Assembly (NCBI GenBank): GCA_946902985.2
Contig: CAMPQE020000052.1
Span: forward strand, 1,550,001-1,614,000
Direction: 5' to 3'
Source: Meconema thalassinum
Lineage: Eukaryota; Arthropoda; Insecta; Orthoptera; Tettigoniidae
Length of the DNA: 64,000 nucleotides
Shown: positions 34,211 to 44,319 of the stretch, one piece after another
Numbering within the stretch: the first letter of the stretch is position 1
Layout: each line of letters starts with the position of its first letter
The notes under the pieces: model-generated
What the model was told of the DNA's origin: nothing
Database searches by the model: none
Seen by the model: only the letters and a program-made list of their open reading frames with translations
Translations under genes and position numbers: made by a program

Positions 34211-34518
34211 TAACTCGTATATTGTCGTCATAAGGCTGTTCATAGTTAAATAGCCACACCTCTGTATCTTCGACAATTAAAAATTGTGAATTGACTCACT
34301 GAAAATCTGCACTGGGCACTTCAGTACTACCGGTACCTCCGCTGTAAAACATGTCATCAAAACACAATACAAATTACAAAGCAGGTTATATTGCAAGCTT
34401 CGACAACAACGAGTCCTCAGTTCAGTAGTTTTAGAAAAGGTTATCGTAAAACGAATGTCAATTGTTGCAAAGTAAACTGGCTAAAACTAAAGGAAATTGA
34501 GCTGTAAACGCCACGGCG

Positions 34519-34556
34519 CACAGTGTGTCGAATCCCAATTCTAGGTGGAAAAAATT
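34519..34556 (+). repeat. Left terminal inverted repeat of the Transib-type element (RSS-like)
   Basis: Heptamer CACAGTG (34519-34525), spacer 34526-34548, A-rich block AAAAAATTA from 34549. The heptamer equals the V(D)J recombination-signal consensus. Confidence 0.8.
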
Positions 34557-34559
34557 AAT

Positions 34560-35337
34560 AACTTCGTTAATAGTGCTGGGATTCTATTAAAAGTTGGCAA
34601 TATACCGTTTTCGAGGTCGCTGAATTCATTTCTGGCATCGTCTGAAGTGTAAGATCTTCGGCTGTAAATATATAGGGGTGAGGGGTAATGTGAGGAGTAA
34701 AAAAATGACCGAAAGGAACACAAGTATCATCCATTTTTGGTAGTAAAAATCCAGATTTAGATGTGTATATGATAGTTTATGACAGTGTAAACATACTATT
34801 TAATACTGGATAAAATATGAATAACAATAAGACTTTCAGTCAAGTATTCTTGTTACACCTTACTCGAGGGATAGACGAAGTCACTGTATGTACAATCATA
34901 CAGATTAGAAACGTATATTAAATTGTTATTAAACATAGAACTACCAAATATGCACAAAAAATAACTTATTTTCTAAAAATAAAAATAAAAATATTCGTCA
35001 AAATCATACAAACAATTTCTTTATAACAAAATGTAATTTTACAGTCCTGTTAATTACGTAGTTTTAGTAAACACACTTCACACACGAAAACAATATTATT
35101 TCTCTAGAAAAGCATGGAAATAAAGACAACATATATTGAATATTAGGTCTATTTCTCCTATTGCAAATAAAAAGAAAACATCCATTCGTCAAGTAATGCT
35201 CTCATTAATCACACTCCCCTTAATAATAAAAAAAATGTATAATGTCCATTCGTCACCTGATTCTTCTGTAGAGTCCAGAGCAACGTAGTCATTTCTATAC
35301 TCGTCTTATTCATTTGATGTCAAAGTTCCTTAGGGGT
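34560..35337. other. Internal Transib-type sequence, left part
   Basis: No recognised domain. A minus-strand frame (34541-34723, with TATATTTACAG before TSDDARNEFSDLENGILPTF) might be exon-like but matches nothing I know. Confidence 0.3.
35333..35337 (+). repeat. Target-site duplication GGGGT, left of BEL element 1
   Basis: Identical to GGGGT at 43308-43312 on the far side of the element. Confidence 0.85.
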
Positions 35338-36567
35338 TGGAGAATGAGTTTTGCCCTAAAACTTCTCCATACGGGAGAACGAAACGCATCAGGCGAAAGC
35401 CTGGACAAAATAACTACTGTGGTCAAGAAAATTAGACTGAAGCGGTGCGGGGTAGTGGGCATGAAATACGTGGCTAGAAAACCAATGTAGGTAGCAATAC
35501 ATTTACAATTTTTATTTCTAATAATGAATTTATAATCAATAAACAAATTGCACAGAAGTGCTTATCACAGAAATGAATAATTATAAATAGAGCAAAAGTG
35601 TGAGGGCCTGATGACAGAAACCCAGATTAAGAAAATGGCAATGAAACAAGCTTGTTTAATTGGAGAGAAGTGGAACTTAACATATAAAAATGCACTTTAT
35701 AACAAGAGAGAACCATAAAACTGATTAAGAATATAAAATAACTAGCATGATTTATTCTTCCTAAAATTGAACTTATCTTTGAAGAGGGTTGAAGAGCCAG
35801 CTCCTAAAAAAGTTCCAGCTAGCATAAATGCTGATTTAAAAGTCCTCACGGTTTCTTCAGAAGGAGGCGTACATGGCCTAGAGATATATGCACCATCGAT
35901 AAAATGTCAACTCTCTCTTCTTTTCTTGCGCAGGAATGACATTTATAGCTTCCAAGAGATGATCCAGCGGTATTTAGATAGACGAATCAAAGTGTCCCAT
36001 CTCAGGTGAAGGTGAAGAGTACAGCAGCTGGCAATTATTCTTGCCATCTTGAGAAATACGTCTTGGTGCAGATCTCGTGACGTAACTGCTAGGTAGCGTA
36101 GATATCAGCGATGGTGTCCTGAGATGCAGTAGCGGTGACCAGCAGGTTGAAGTGATCCAAAGTGATGATTGATCAGAAGTGGTGAAGAACGCCAGCAAGT
36201 GGCGTCTTAATTAGGGATCATGGAACCATCTCGAAGCTGGAGATCACCCGACTAGACAAAGACCTGCCATTGGTCGAACGAAAGTCAGGGTGACGTTAGT
36301 CGACACTACTCAGCGGACAGCGGATCAACCAGTAGATGCCCTGTATGTCGGGAGTGAGGACGCTTGAGGTAGCGAGCGACTGGAACACTTAAGGTGAGAA
36401 CTATAATATCTATGAATAAGTGATTGATAACAAGATTATGCATATGGTTTAAGCGATTAATACATTTATAAAGAAATAATTACCATTCGGGGATCTCGGT
36501 AACAGGAAACATAATTTGACCGACAAATGGGCCTAGCTAAACATTGAAAATATCACAAAAATGATCA
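35338..36567 (-). repeat. 3' LTR of BEL element 1
   Basis: On the element strand it starts TGATCATTTTTGTG and ends CTCATTCTCCA (TG...CA). 1,230 bp, the same length as its partner at 42078-43307. An 80-codon antisense frame present in both LTRs shows no known motif. Confidence 0.92.
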
Positions 36568-36641
36568 TGCTCCGAGAACTCCGAATAAAAATAAACAAAA
36601 GAATCAGTCAAAGCAAAACATGGATAACAGATGAGGAGAAG

Positions 36642-38381
36642 CTAAGACTCGAAAGGCAAAACAGAGATAGCAGAGATGGGTCTGGTATAAAGACCTTTAC
36701 TAGTTAAAACATCAACAACTCTGACGCGTTTATCACGGCCAAAGTGGAAGTGAATAACTCTGCCTAGGTTCCACACGAGAGGCGGAGATGGGTCTCGAAG
36801 AAGAACCATGTCCCCCACTCGTACATCTGGTTGAGGAAGCCGCCATTTCTCACGCCTATTTAGCAAGCTGAGATATTCTAACTTCCATCGGCGCCGAAAG
36901 GAACATCGCAAAGATTCTACTTTTCTCCAAAAGATAGGTAAGATAGGATCACAGCGTCGAACCAGCAAAGGCGGAGTAGCAGCAAGCGAACAGCCAATCA
37001 GGAAGTGACTGGGTGTTAAAGGTAAAAGATCCTTAGGATCGTTTGAAAGAGGGGTCAGAGGTCTGGAATTTACAATACCTTCGACTTGAATAATTAAAGA
37101 GTTGAATTCCTCATAAGAAAGTATGGTAGGACCAAGAATTTTCTTAAGCTGTCTTTTAGTAAGTTTGATGCAGGACTCCCATCGGCCCCCATGAAGGGGA
37201 GCATAAGGCGGGGTGAAATGCCATTTGAAACCTTTAGAATAGGAAAAGTTGGAATTTTTTTCTTTAGCAGAAGGGGAACTTAACACTTTTTTCCAGAGAT
37301 CAGAAGCGCTTACAAAAATTTTTGCATTATCGGAAAAGACTTCAGATGGGACACCCCTTCTAGCAGCAAATCTAGAAAAGGCGGCCAAAAAGTAAGATAC
37401 AGAAGCGTTCGTAACCAACTCAAGGTGGATAGCTCCCGTCACCATACATACAAATAACGAGATGTAGAGTTTACCTAAGATTTTGCGCTTAGATGAAGAG
37501 GGATTGGTCTGATATGCGTAAGGACCAGCGTAATCTATCCCAGTAAGAGCGAAGGGCTTACTAGGTTCTGAACGAAAGGGAGGTAAATTACCCATAATCT
37601 GCGTGGCGGGCCGTGGTTTAACCTTAAAGCAAGGTATACACTTTTTGACAACAGAAGAAACCTCATGAACGCCATTGATGATCCAGTAGAGTTCACGAAT
37701 TAGACAGAGCAAGGTGCGAGTGCCAGAATGAAGGTGCTTATAATGAAACTTTTTTATTATAAGGGTAGTGATAGGATGCTTTGAAGGAAGGATGATGGGA
37801 TGCTTTTTCCCATCCTCACAACTAGACATAGCTAATCTTCCACCCACACGTATTATGCCGTCCTGGTCTAGAAAAGGAGTGAGTGGTGAAAGCCTGCTAG
37901 ACTTGGGTAAATCTTTACCACTTATAAGAGCTTGCCTTTCAGGAGCAAAAACTTCCTGCTGAACAAGTAACAAAATCTTGCAAGTAGCAAATTCTAACTC
38001 TACTCTGGAGAGAAAGGGTTGAGGCTTCAATGGTTGATCAATTACTAAATATTTCCATCGGAAGATATAAGACACTACACGAATCAATTTATCAAATGAA
38101 GAGTATCTATGAAAAAGGCTAGTAGAAGTAGAAGTAAGATGCGACGTGACAGGGTCGTTACGGGCATCAGGTATTTCTTCTGCAAATTGATTAGCTAAGC
38201 GAGGCCAGCGAGATGATTCCTGACTTAGCCAAGGAGGACCATTCCAGTACAGGTCTGAGGAAATCAATTTTTTAGGCGTGCAACCACGTGATATTATATC
38301 CGCGGGGTTTTCACGGCTAGGAACATGTCTCCATTGTTCAGAATGAGAGACTTCATGAATCCTAGAAACGCGATTTGCCAC
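36642..38381 (-). CDS. BEL element 1 pol, 3' part: end of RNase H, integrase, DUF5641
   Basis: A 579-codon ORF whose first codons (ANRVSRIHEVSHSEQWRHV) are internal to pol, so the start is a frame artefact. PSRENPADIISRG is the BEL linker block. The integrase zinc finger is H-x3-H (HYKHLHSG) with C-x2-C (CIPC), about residues 220-265. The core shows TGIDYAGPY (first Asp, about 37550), EVFSDNAKIF (second Asp; the family usually has DNGTNF) and PLHGGRWESCIK (Glu, about 37190). A C-terminal block PDVRVGDMVLLRD matches DUF5641. Integrase inserts the cDNA into the genome. Confidence 0.9.
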   Translation of the reverse strand: MANRVSRIHEVSHSEQWRHVPSRENPADIISRGCTPKKLISSDLYWNGPPWLSQESSRWPRLANQFAEEIPDARNDPVTSHLTSTSTSLFHRYSSFDKLIRVVSYIFRWKYLVIDQPLKPQPFLSRVELEFATCKILLLVQQEVFAPERQALISGKDLPKSSRLSPLTPFLDQDGIIRVGGRLAMSSCEDGKKHPIILPSKHPITTLIIKKFHYKHLHSGTRTLLCLIRELYWIINGVHEVSSVVKKCIPCFKVKPRPATQIMGNLPPFRSEPSKPFALTGIDYAGPYAYQTNPSSSKRKILGKLYISLFVCMVTGAIHLELVTNASVSYFLAAFSRFAARRGVPSEVFSDNAKIFVSASDLWKKVLSSPSAKEKNSNFSYSKGFKWHFTPPYAPLHGGRWESCIKLTKRQLKKILGPTILSYEEFNSLIIQVEGIVNSRPLTPLSNDPKDLLPLTPSHFLIGCSLAATPPLLVRRCDPILPIFWRKVESLRCSFRRRWKLEYLSLLNRREKWRLPQPDVRVGDMVLLRDPSPPLVWNLGRVIHFHFGRDKRVRVVDVLTSKGLYTRPISAISVLPFES

Positions 38382-40822
38382 AAAGGTATTCCAATGAGAA
38401 GAAGGCTTGGAAATCCAAGGTAATACAATAGAAGAATCGCTCCAAAAAATGTGCGGGAAAATGTTAACTTTAAAATGACATTTAGTTTAGTAGCTAATTC
38501 TGTTGCCATTAAAGCAGAGCATAATTCTAATCTCGGCAATGATACTTTTTTAAGTGGAGCAACTTTTGATTTAGCGCATACTAAATTAGAAAATCCAGGG
38601 AAAGTGGCTGAAGAACGTCCTACTATGTATGCACAACAGCCATAAGCCCGTTCTGAACTATCAGAAAATACATGCAGGTCATACTGCTGGTATAAGGGAT
38701 TAGAAATTAAAAGGCGGGGTATAGAAACCTTGGAGAGATCCAGCAAACTGCTGCGATACTCTAACCATTCTTCAACAAGAGGAAGGGGGAGATTTTCATC
38801 CCAGTCTGATTTTGATGACCAAAGCTTTTGCAAGAACATTTTTGCAACAATAACTATAGGTGCAATATATTGCAAAGGATCAAAGATCTTTGCGATTTCT
38901 GACAGAACTTGTCTCTTAGTTACAGGGGGAGATTCTGACAGATGTACCTGATAAGAGAAGGTATCAGAAGAAGGACACCAAAAAACACCCAATGCTTTTA
39001 CGGCTGCTTCATCAGTAGGAATGGCAACAAATTCATCAACTGGGACCTCTGATGAAAATTTTGATATAAATTCAGTGGAATTTGAAGTCCATTTATGGAG
39101 CGGAAAACCACCTCCTAGGAGCAGGGATTTCAAATCTTCGCACACAAGGAGTGCTTCAGAAATATTAGGGAAAGAGCACAAGAAATCGTCAACATAAAAT
39201 GCCGTTTTTAATGACTCAGAGGCCAAAGGATGATACAGATGACCATCTTGCTCGGCTAACATGTGGAGAGACCGAATCGCAAGAAAGGCTGAAGGCTTCA
39301 GGCCATATGTCACAGTCTTCAATATAAATATCTTTATGGGTTTGGAACTCTCATCGCGCCACAATATTCTTTGCAGATCTTGCTGCTCAGAATTTACGAG
39401 AATCTGCCGGTACATCTGCTTAATATCTGAGATTACAGCAATAGGAAACCTTCGAAAATTAAGCAAAACAGAGGTGAGATCTGTTTGAATCGCGGGACCA
39501 CATTGCAAGGTATCATTTAAGGAGATTCCATTGGAATCTGGTGATGAGCCATTGAAAACTACTCTTATATTGTCTTGTGTTAAGGAATTTTTCCATACCG
39601 GGTGATGATTTAGATAAACTATTTCCTTTAAAGGATGGTCAATTTCTTCTGATTTAGAAATTACCTCCATGTGATTGGATGATTCGTATTCCTCCATAAA
39701 GGAAGCATACTGAGTTTTGACAGAAGCATCTTGTTTGAACCGATTTTCAATAGCAAATAATGCCCTAAGTGCTCTGGAATGCGAGCCCGTAATGGCGGGA
39801 GGATTGGGAATACGTGGAAGAGTTACTATAAATCTGCCTTCAGCAGTACGGACAGTGGTTTCCTTGTATAACTTTTCACAAATTTCTTTAGAAGAAGAAG
39901 AAGTAGTCTGAACATTCTCAAGATCCCAGAACTTGGTTAGCTCTTGACTCAAATCGGTACCAACAAAATAACAATTCGATACAGTTTGAATAGGATTACG
40001 GTATATTTGGCCAGTAGCAATCCAACCAAAATCAGTTTCGCGGAAGAAAACATTAGGAGCAATTTTTACTTTATTGGAATGAAGACATTGCCAAAATACG
40101 CTTGAGCTGAAAAGAAGCTCTACGGGTGAAGCTCTGTTGAAATGAGGGTCAGCTAGCTGGACAAAATTCGGGATATTCCAACTTTGAATAGGATAAGAAG
40201 TGCCAGGAATATTGTTGCCTCTAGATTTGATAATCAAACAATCTAATTGCAACTGCGTACCAAGATTATTAGAGTCCTTCAGATCCACTTTAGCAAAGCT
40301 TAAGGATTGCGATTTAGAGCAGTTTATTCCTGTAACCTCTATTGAGGTAGGATGTTTTGGAAGGCCTAACTTTTGTACCAACGATTCATTTATAAAATTG
40401 TTGGTAGCGGCATTATCCAATAATCCCCTGACAGATACCCATTTTCCGTGAGAATTTTTCAATAGAACCTGCACGGTAGATAATAAAACCTGGACTTTGC
40501 CAAGCGAGGTAGAACTTTGAGCATACGACTGCGCACTATTTTGAGAAGTCTCAGAATTAGACTTGGTATTGGAACTGCTTGGTCCTGATAACCGTGGTCT
40601 TTCATGCCTGTGCAAAAGGGAATGGTGTCTTGCCCTACAATGAAAGCATAAACGTTGTGAACGGCAATTGTTTAACATATGCGTTCCTGACAAACAGTTG
40701 AAACAATATTTTTTGTTCGTAATGAACTTTCGTCTTTCATTTAAATTCATCACAATTGTATAAATTATGCGATTGCTGACACAGACCGCACGTTTGCATT
40801 TGGTTAGGTGACCGAGCATCAA
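38294..40822 (-). CDS. BEL element 1 pol, 5' part: zinc knuckles, protease, reverse transcriptase, RNase H
   Basis: 842 codons. Residues 40-68 hold two knuckles (CFNCLSGTHMLNNC and CFHCRARHHSLLH). The protease motif is GLLDNAATNNFI (Asp 136; most relatives have D-S-A/G). Reverse transcriptase runs about 405-600, with VVFNGSSPD where relatives read VVFD, VISDIKQMYRQI (Asp 466) and FYVDDFL (543-546, catalytic YVDD). RNase H begins HVFSDSSERAYG. The true frame is lost at a T-run near 38440: the last roughly 50 residues are out of frame and pol continues in the next ORF. The first roughly 25 residues precede the real fusion point with gag. Confidence 0.9.
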   Translation of the reverse strand: MMLGHLTKCKRAVCVSNRIIYTIVMNLNERRKFITNKKYCFNCLSGTHMLNNCRSQRLCFHCRARHHSLLHRHERPRLSGPSSSNTKSNSETSQNSAQSYAQSSTSLGKVQVLLSTVQVLLKNSHGKWVSVRGLLDNAATNNFINESLVQKLGLPKHPTSIEVTGINCSKSQSLSFAKVDLKDSNNLGTQLQLDCLIIKSRGNNIPGTSYPIQSWNIPNFVQLADPHFNRASPVELLFSSSVFWQCLHSNKVKIAPNVFFRETDFGWIATGQIYRNPIQTVSNCYFVGTDLSQELTKFWDLENVQTTSSSSKEICEKLYKETTVRTAEGRFIVTLPRIPNPPAITGSHSRALRALFAIENRFKQDASVKTQYASFMEEYESSNHMEVISKSEEIDHPLKEIVYLNHHPVWKNSLTQDNIRVVFNGSSPDSNGISLNDTLQCGPAIQTDLTSVLLNFRRFPIAVISDIKQMYRQILVNSEQQDLQRILWRDESSKPIKIFILKTVTYGLKPSAFLAIRSLHMLAEQDGHLYHPLASESLKTAFYVDDFLCSFPNISEALLVCEDLKSLLLGGGFPLHKWTSNSTEFISKFSSEVPVDEFVAIPTDEAAVKALGVFWCPSSDTFSYQVHLSESPPVTKRQVLSEIAKIFDPLQYIAPIVIVAKMFLQKLWSSKSDWDENLPLPLVEEWLEYRSSLLDLSKVSIPRLLISNPLYQQYDLHVFSDSSERAYGCCAYIVGRSSATFPGFSNLVCAKSKVAPLKKVSLPRLELCSALMATELATKLNVILKLTFSRTFFGAILLLYYLGFPSLLLIGIPLWQIAFLGFMKSLILNNGDMFLAVKTPRI

Positions 40823-41789
40823 CAGGAAGAGCCTGTGATCTTAAAATTCTTTGATTAGAACTGCTAACCTTATCTTTTGAGAAGGCTTTTGAATCTGAAC
40901 TACTAGTTTTTTGATTAGCTATGGCGGCAAAGACTTGGCTTCTGGCCTTCAAAAAGTTAATAATCGCCTCATAAGTGCATTGCAAATTTTGGGAAAGTTC
41001 TGTTTCCCAGGCTTTTAATGTATTTGCATCCAATCTTGCAGAAATGAGGTGAACTAGAAATAAATCCCAGTGATTTACAGGTTGGTTTAAATTGGACAAT
41101 GCTCTGACGTGTAACTCTGCAGTGTCAATCAACTTACGAAGTGATAAACTGTTATCTGCTTGCACGTTAGGTAACTCGAATAAGCTTTGTATATGGCGTT
41201 GAATAGATAAACGAATGTTCCCATATCTATCCTTAAGAAGATTCAGAGCAACTTCATAATTATCACTGGTCAAAGAAAGCGCTTGAATCAGGTTAAGTGC
41301 GTTGCCTTGAATTGCCAGACGCAAGTAGTGAAATTTTTGTATTACTGGTATAGAAGTATTCTCATGTACTAAAGAATTGAATAATTCAAAAAATGGCTCC
41401 CATTCTATGTCCTTACCAGTGAATTTGGGTATTTCTAATTTGGGTAATATAATGCGTGAAGAAGATGTAGAAGATGCTGCAGAAGTTTGATCTTCTTGTT
41501 TTTCTTTTAAAGTTAAAGCCCTAATAAACTGTTTGGCTTCAGCAAATCCCTGATAGTATAATTTTTCAACTTCCACTCTATCACTTTGCTGGTCCGGATG
41601 CTGAGTTTCTATACTGCATTGTATCTCATCATATTTCTCAAAGGCTTGTTCATAATTCTTAAGCCTCTGCGAAATTATGTCAAGATTACGCTCTTGGGGT
41701 TCAAGCTCCGTTAAGAAAGTACGAAACCGTGTGAGCTTGCCCTTACAAGAGGCTCTAGCATTGCTGAGTTTTTCATCAAGGTTAGGCAT
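40737..41789 (-). CDS. BEL element 1 gag
   Basis: A 350-codon ORF starting MPNLDEKLSNARASCKGKL. LPKLEIPKFTGKDIEWEPFF and the following helical region (FELFNSLVHENTSIPVIQKF, YLRLAIQGNAL) are the DUF1759-type gag core of BEL elements, about residues 110-260. It ends with a partial knuckle CGLCQQSHNLYNC and stops at TGA. The next ORF is in the +1 frame and overlaps by 86 bp. Gag forms the particle that packages the RNA. The start is the first ATG after the leader. Confidence 0.88.
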   Translation of the reverse strand: MPNLDEKLSNARASCKGKLTRFRTFLTELEPQERNLDIISQRLKNYEQAFEKYDEIQCSIETQHPDQQSDRVEVEKLYYQGFAEAKQFIRALTLKEKQEDQTSAASSTSSSRIILPKLEIPKFTGKDIEWEPFFELFNSLVHENTSIPVIQKFHYLRLAIQGNALNLIQALSLTSDNYEVALNLLKDRYGNIRLSIQRHIQSLFELPNVQADNSLSLRKLIDTAELHVRALSNLNQPVNHWDLFLVHLISARLDANTLKAWETELSQNLQCTYEAIINFLKARSQVFAAIANQKTSSSDSKAFSKDKVSSSNQRILRSQALPVDARSPNQMQTCGLCQQSHNLYNCDEFK

Positions 41790-42050
41790 GTTAAAAGTTG
41801 TTTGTTACTCACGTCAATATTGTGACTTGGAGTACTGGAAGTCAGAGGATGACAGCTTGCTAGGTAGTAAGGTTTAGTCTGATGCGGAAGAAACCGGCTT
41901 AGCGTACGTTTCTCTCCTCCCCTGCTGAACATGCGCCTCAAGCTGAAACGTACAATGTGAATTAGTGTTGAAACACAATGAACAAAAATTGTTAATATAA
42001 AATCCAAGATATAAAACTTGTATAGGGATCCAGGGTGCAACAGATATGTT

Positions 42051-42069
42051 TCCCGGGGGTGAGGCACCA
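42051..42069 (-). other. Primer-binding site of BEL element 1
   Basis: On the element strand TGGTGCCTCACCCCCGGGA begins 8 bases inside the 5' LTR. It starts TGG, complementary to the universal tRNA CCA end, and its complement TCCCGGGGGTGAGGCACCA reads like a tRNA T-arm plus acceptor. The tRNA species is not assigned. Confidence 0.7.
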
Positions 42070-42077
42070 AAAACTTA

Positions 42078-43307
42078 TGGAGAATGAGTTTTGCCCTAAA
42101 ACTTCTCCATACGGGAGAACGAAACGCATCAGGCGAAAGCCTGGACAAAATAACTACTGTGGTCAAGAAAATTAGACTGAAGCGGTGCGGGGTAGTGGGC
42201 ATGAAATACGTGGCTAGAAAACCAATGTAGGTAGCAATACATTAACAATTTTTATTTCTAATAATGAATTTATAATCAATAAACAAATTGCACAGAAGTG
42301 CTTATCACAGAAATGAATAATTATAAATAGAGCAAAAGTGTGAGGGCCTGATGACAGAAACCCAGATTAAGAAAATGGCAATGAAACAAGCTTGTTTAAT
42401 TGGAGAGAAGTGGAACTTAACATATAAAAATGCACTTTATAACAAGAGAGAACCATAAAACTGATTAAGAATATAAAATAACTAGCATGATTTATTCTTC
42501 CTAAAATTGAACTTATCTTTGAAGAGGGTTGAAGAGCCAGCTCCTAAAAAAGTTCCAGCTAGCATAAATGCTGATTTAAAAGTCCTCACGGTTTCTTCAG
42601 AAGGAGGCGTACATGGCCTAGAGATATATGCACCATCGATAAAATGTCAACTCTCTCTTCTTTTCTTGCGCAGGAATGACATTTATAGCTTCCAAGAGAT
42701 GATCCAGCGGTATTTAGATAGACGAATCAAAGTGTCCCATCTCAGGTGAAGGTGAAGAGTACAGCAGCTGGCAATTATTCTTGCCATCTTGAGAAATACG
42801 TCATGGTGCAGATCTCGTGACGTAACTGCTAGGTAGCGTAGATATCAGCGATGGTGTCCTGAGATGCAGTAGTGGTGACCAGCAGGTTGAAGTGATCCAA
42901 AGTGATGATTGATCAGAAGTGGTGAAGAACGCCAGCAAGTGGCGTCTTAAATAGGGATCATGGAACCATCTCGAAGCTGGAGATCACCCGACTAGACAAA
43001 GACCTGCCATTGGTCGAACGAAAGTCAGGGTGACGTCAGTCGACACTACTCAGCGGACAGCGGATCAACCAGTAGATGCCCTGTATGTCGGGAGTGAGGA
43101 CGCTTGAGGTAGCGAGCGACTGGAACACTTAAGGTGAGAACTATAATATCTATGAATAAGTGATTGATAACAAGATTATGCATATGGTTTAAGCGATTAA
43201 TACATTTATAAAGAAATAATTACCATTCGGGGATCTCGGTAACAGGAAACATAATTTGACCGACAAATGGGCCAAGCTAAACATTGAAAATATCACAAAA
43301 GTGATCA
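42078..43307 (-). repeat. 5' LTR of BEL element 1
   Basis: Starts TGATCACTTTTGTG and ends CTCATTCTCCA on the element strand. It would carry the promoter and polyadenylation signal. Differences from the other LTR that I counted are single bases near 42244, 42806, 42873, 42951, 43037, 43273 and 43301. Confidence 0.92.
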
Positions 43308-43312
43308 GGGGT
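43308..43312 (+). repeat. Target-site duplication GGGGT, right of BEL element 1
   Basis: Matches 35333-35337. A 5-bp duplication is usual for BEL/Pao. Confidence 0.85.
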
Positions 43313-43344
43313 CATTAAGTAACTAAATAGCTTCCATAGGTAGA

Positions 43345-43543
43345 TTACCTATGTACGTGGTATTGTTTTTCCTGCACTCTCCCATTTTTTGTTAATATTA
43401 TGAGATATCAACTTAATTTTGTTTCTTAGCTCCTGCACCTGAGTGTCAGAGTTGTAGGACGTCTGTACGCCCCTATTTACGACACGACCGCCACGCGTTG
43501 AAAAATTCTTCTCGCGGTAATGCCCACAAAGTCACTGAAAATA
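43345..43543 (-). pseudogene. Possible remnant of a Transib transposase N-terminal region
   Basis: An open minus-strand frame reads GHYREKNFSTRGGRVVNRGV, then YNSDTQVQELRNKI and NKKWESAGKTIPR. The basic, helical LR-x-KI...KKW pattern recalls N-terminal parts of Transib-family proteins, but this is from memory and weak. It lies inside the Transib-type ends, outside the nested BEL and LINE copies. An acceptor-like TTTTATTTTCAG precedes it but would put a stop in phase. Confidence 0.25.
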
Positions 43544-43638
43544 AAAAAAATAAACCATCATGCACATTCGTGCGCAACCAAACCACTACAGATCCTGAAT
43601 CTACATTAAATTTCCTATCGAATGACGTTTAAAGTAAA

Positions 43639-44311
43639 GTGGCACTATGAGGCACTTTGTAATGAGGGTATTAAAAGGAAGTAGTACCTCTGCTAAAGAA
43701 TTAGGCTATTTGTCACTTGTAAGACCTATGCTGGAATATGCCTCGGCGGTTTGGGATCCATATCAAGTAGGGCTCATCAATGAGTTGGAAATGGTACAAA
43801 GAAAGGCCGCTAGATTTGTGCTCAGTGACTTTAATCCCAGGAGCAGTGTGAGCCGTATGTTAAAGAAACTTGGGTGAGAATCACTGGAGGCTAGGAGGAT
43901 GAAATCTAGACTCTGCCCTATGTACAACACGTATACAAATCAACCAGCATGGGGTGAGCTTAGCAAACGATTGGGAAAGCCCACTTACATGGGTAGGAGC
44001 GATCATCCTTTCAAAGTTAAGGGCCGACCACAGCGAACAAATTATGGTAAATATTCTTTTGTAAACCGTGCCATTGATAACTGGAACTCTCTACCTGCCG
44101 CAGTCTTAGAGCCTTTTCCCAAACATATAGGTGTGTTTAAGAAAAGACTGACTATTTGTGTAACTACTCCAGTTTAATTGTTGTATAAATGTTATTGAAT
44201 TGTTATGTATAATTATGTATTGTTATGTATAATTATGTATTTGTTATGTATATCCAATTTGCCACCGGGGGACACACCCCCCATTGCAAATAAATGAATG
44301 AATGAATGAAT
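43639..44311 (+). mobile_element. 5'-truncated LINE (CR1/Jockey-like reverse transcriptase C-terminus)
   Basis: The frame reads YLSLVRPMLEYASAVWDPYQ, ELEMVQRKAARFVLSDF, then after a TGA (about 43875) RRMKSRLCPMYNTY, FKVKGRPQRTNYGKYSFVNR and AIDNWNSLPAAVLEPFP. This is the C-terminal thumb and tail block common to CR1/Jockey-group polyproteins. The tail ends in (AATG)n at 44290-44310. TAAAGTAAA flanks both sides (43630-43638 and 44311-44319), a 9-bp target duplication, so it inserted as a short truncated copy into the Transib-type element. Confidence 0.75.
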
Positions 44312-44319
44312 AAAGTAAA

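Larger units (their letters stand above)
35338..43307 (-). mobile_element. Complete BEL/Pao LTR retrotransposon (element 1)
   Basis: 7,970 bp with two 1,230-bp LTRs, GGGGT duplications, a primer-binding site and gag-pol on the minus strand in BEL order (gag, protease, reverse transcriptase, RNase H, integrase, DUF5641). It replicates through RNA inside gag particles and integrates as DNA. There is no env-like ORF. The LTRs differ at about seven positions by eye, implying a fairly recent insertion. Two frame changes split gag-pol into three ORFs. Confidence 0.92.

Noticed and set aside
35767..36009. 80-codon ORF repeated at 42507-42749
   Set aside because: It is the same antisense frame in the two LTRs of BEL element 1, with no recognisable domain.
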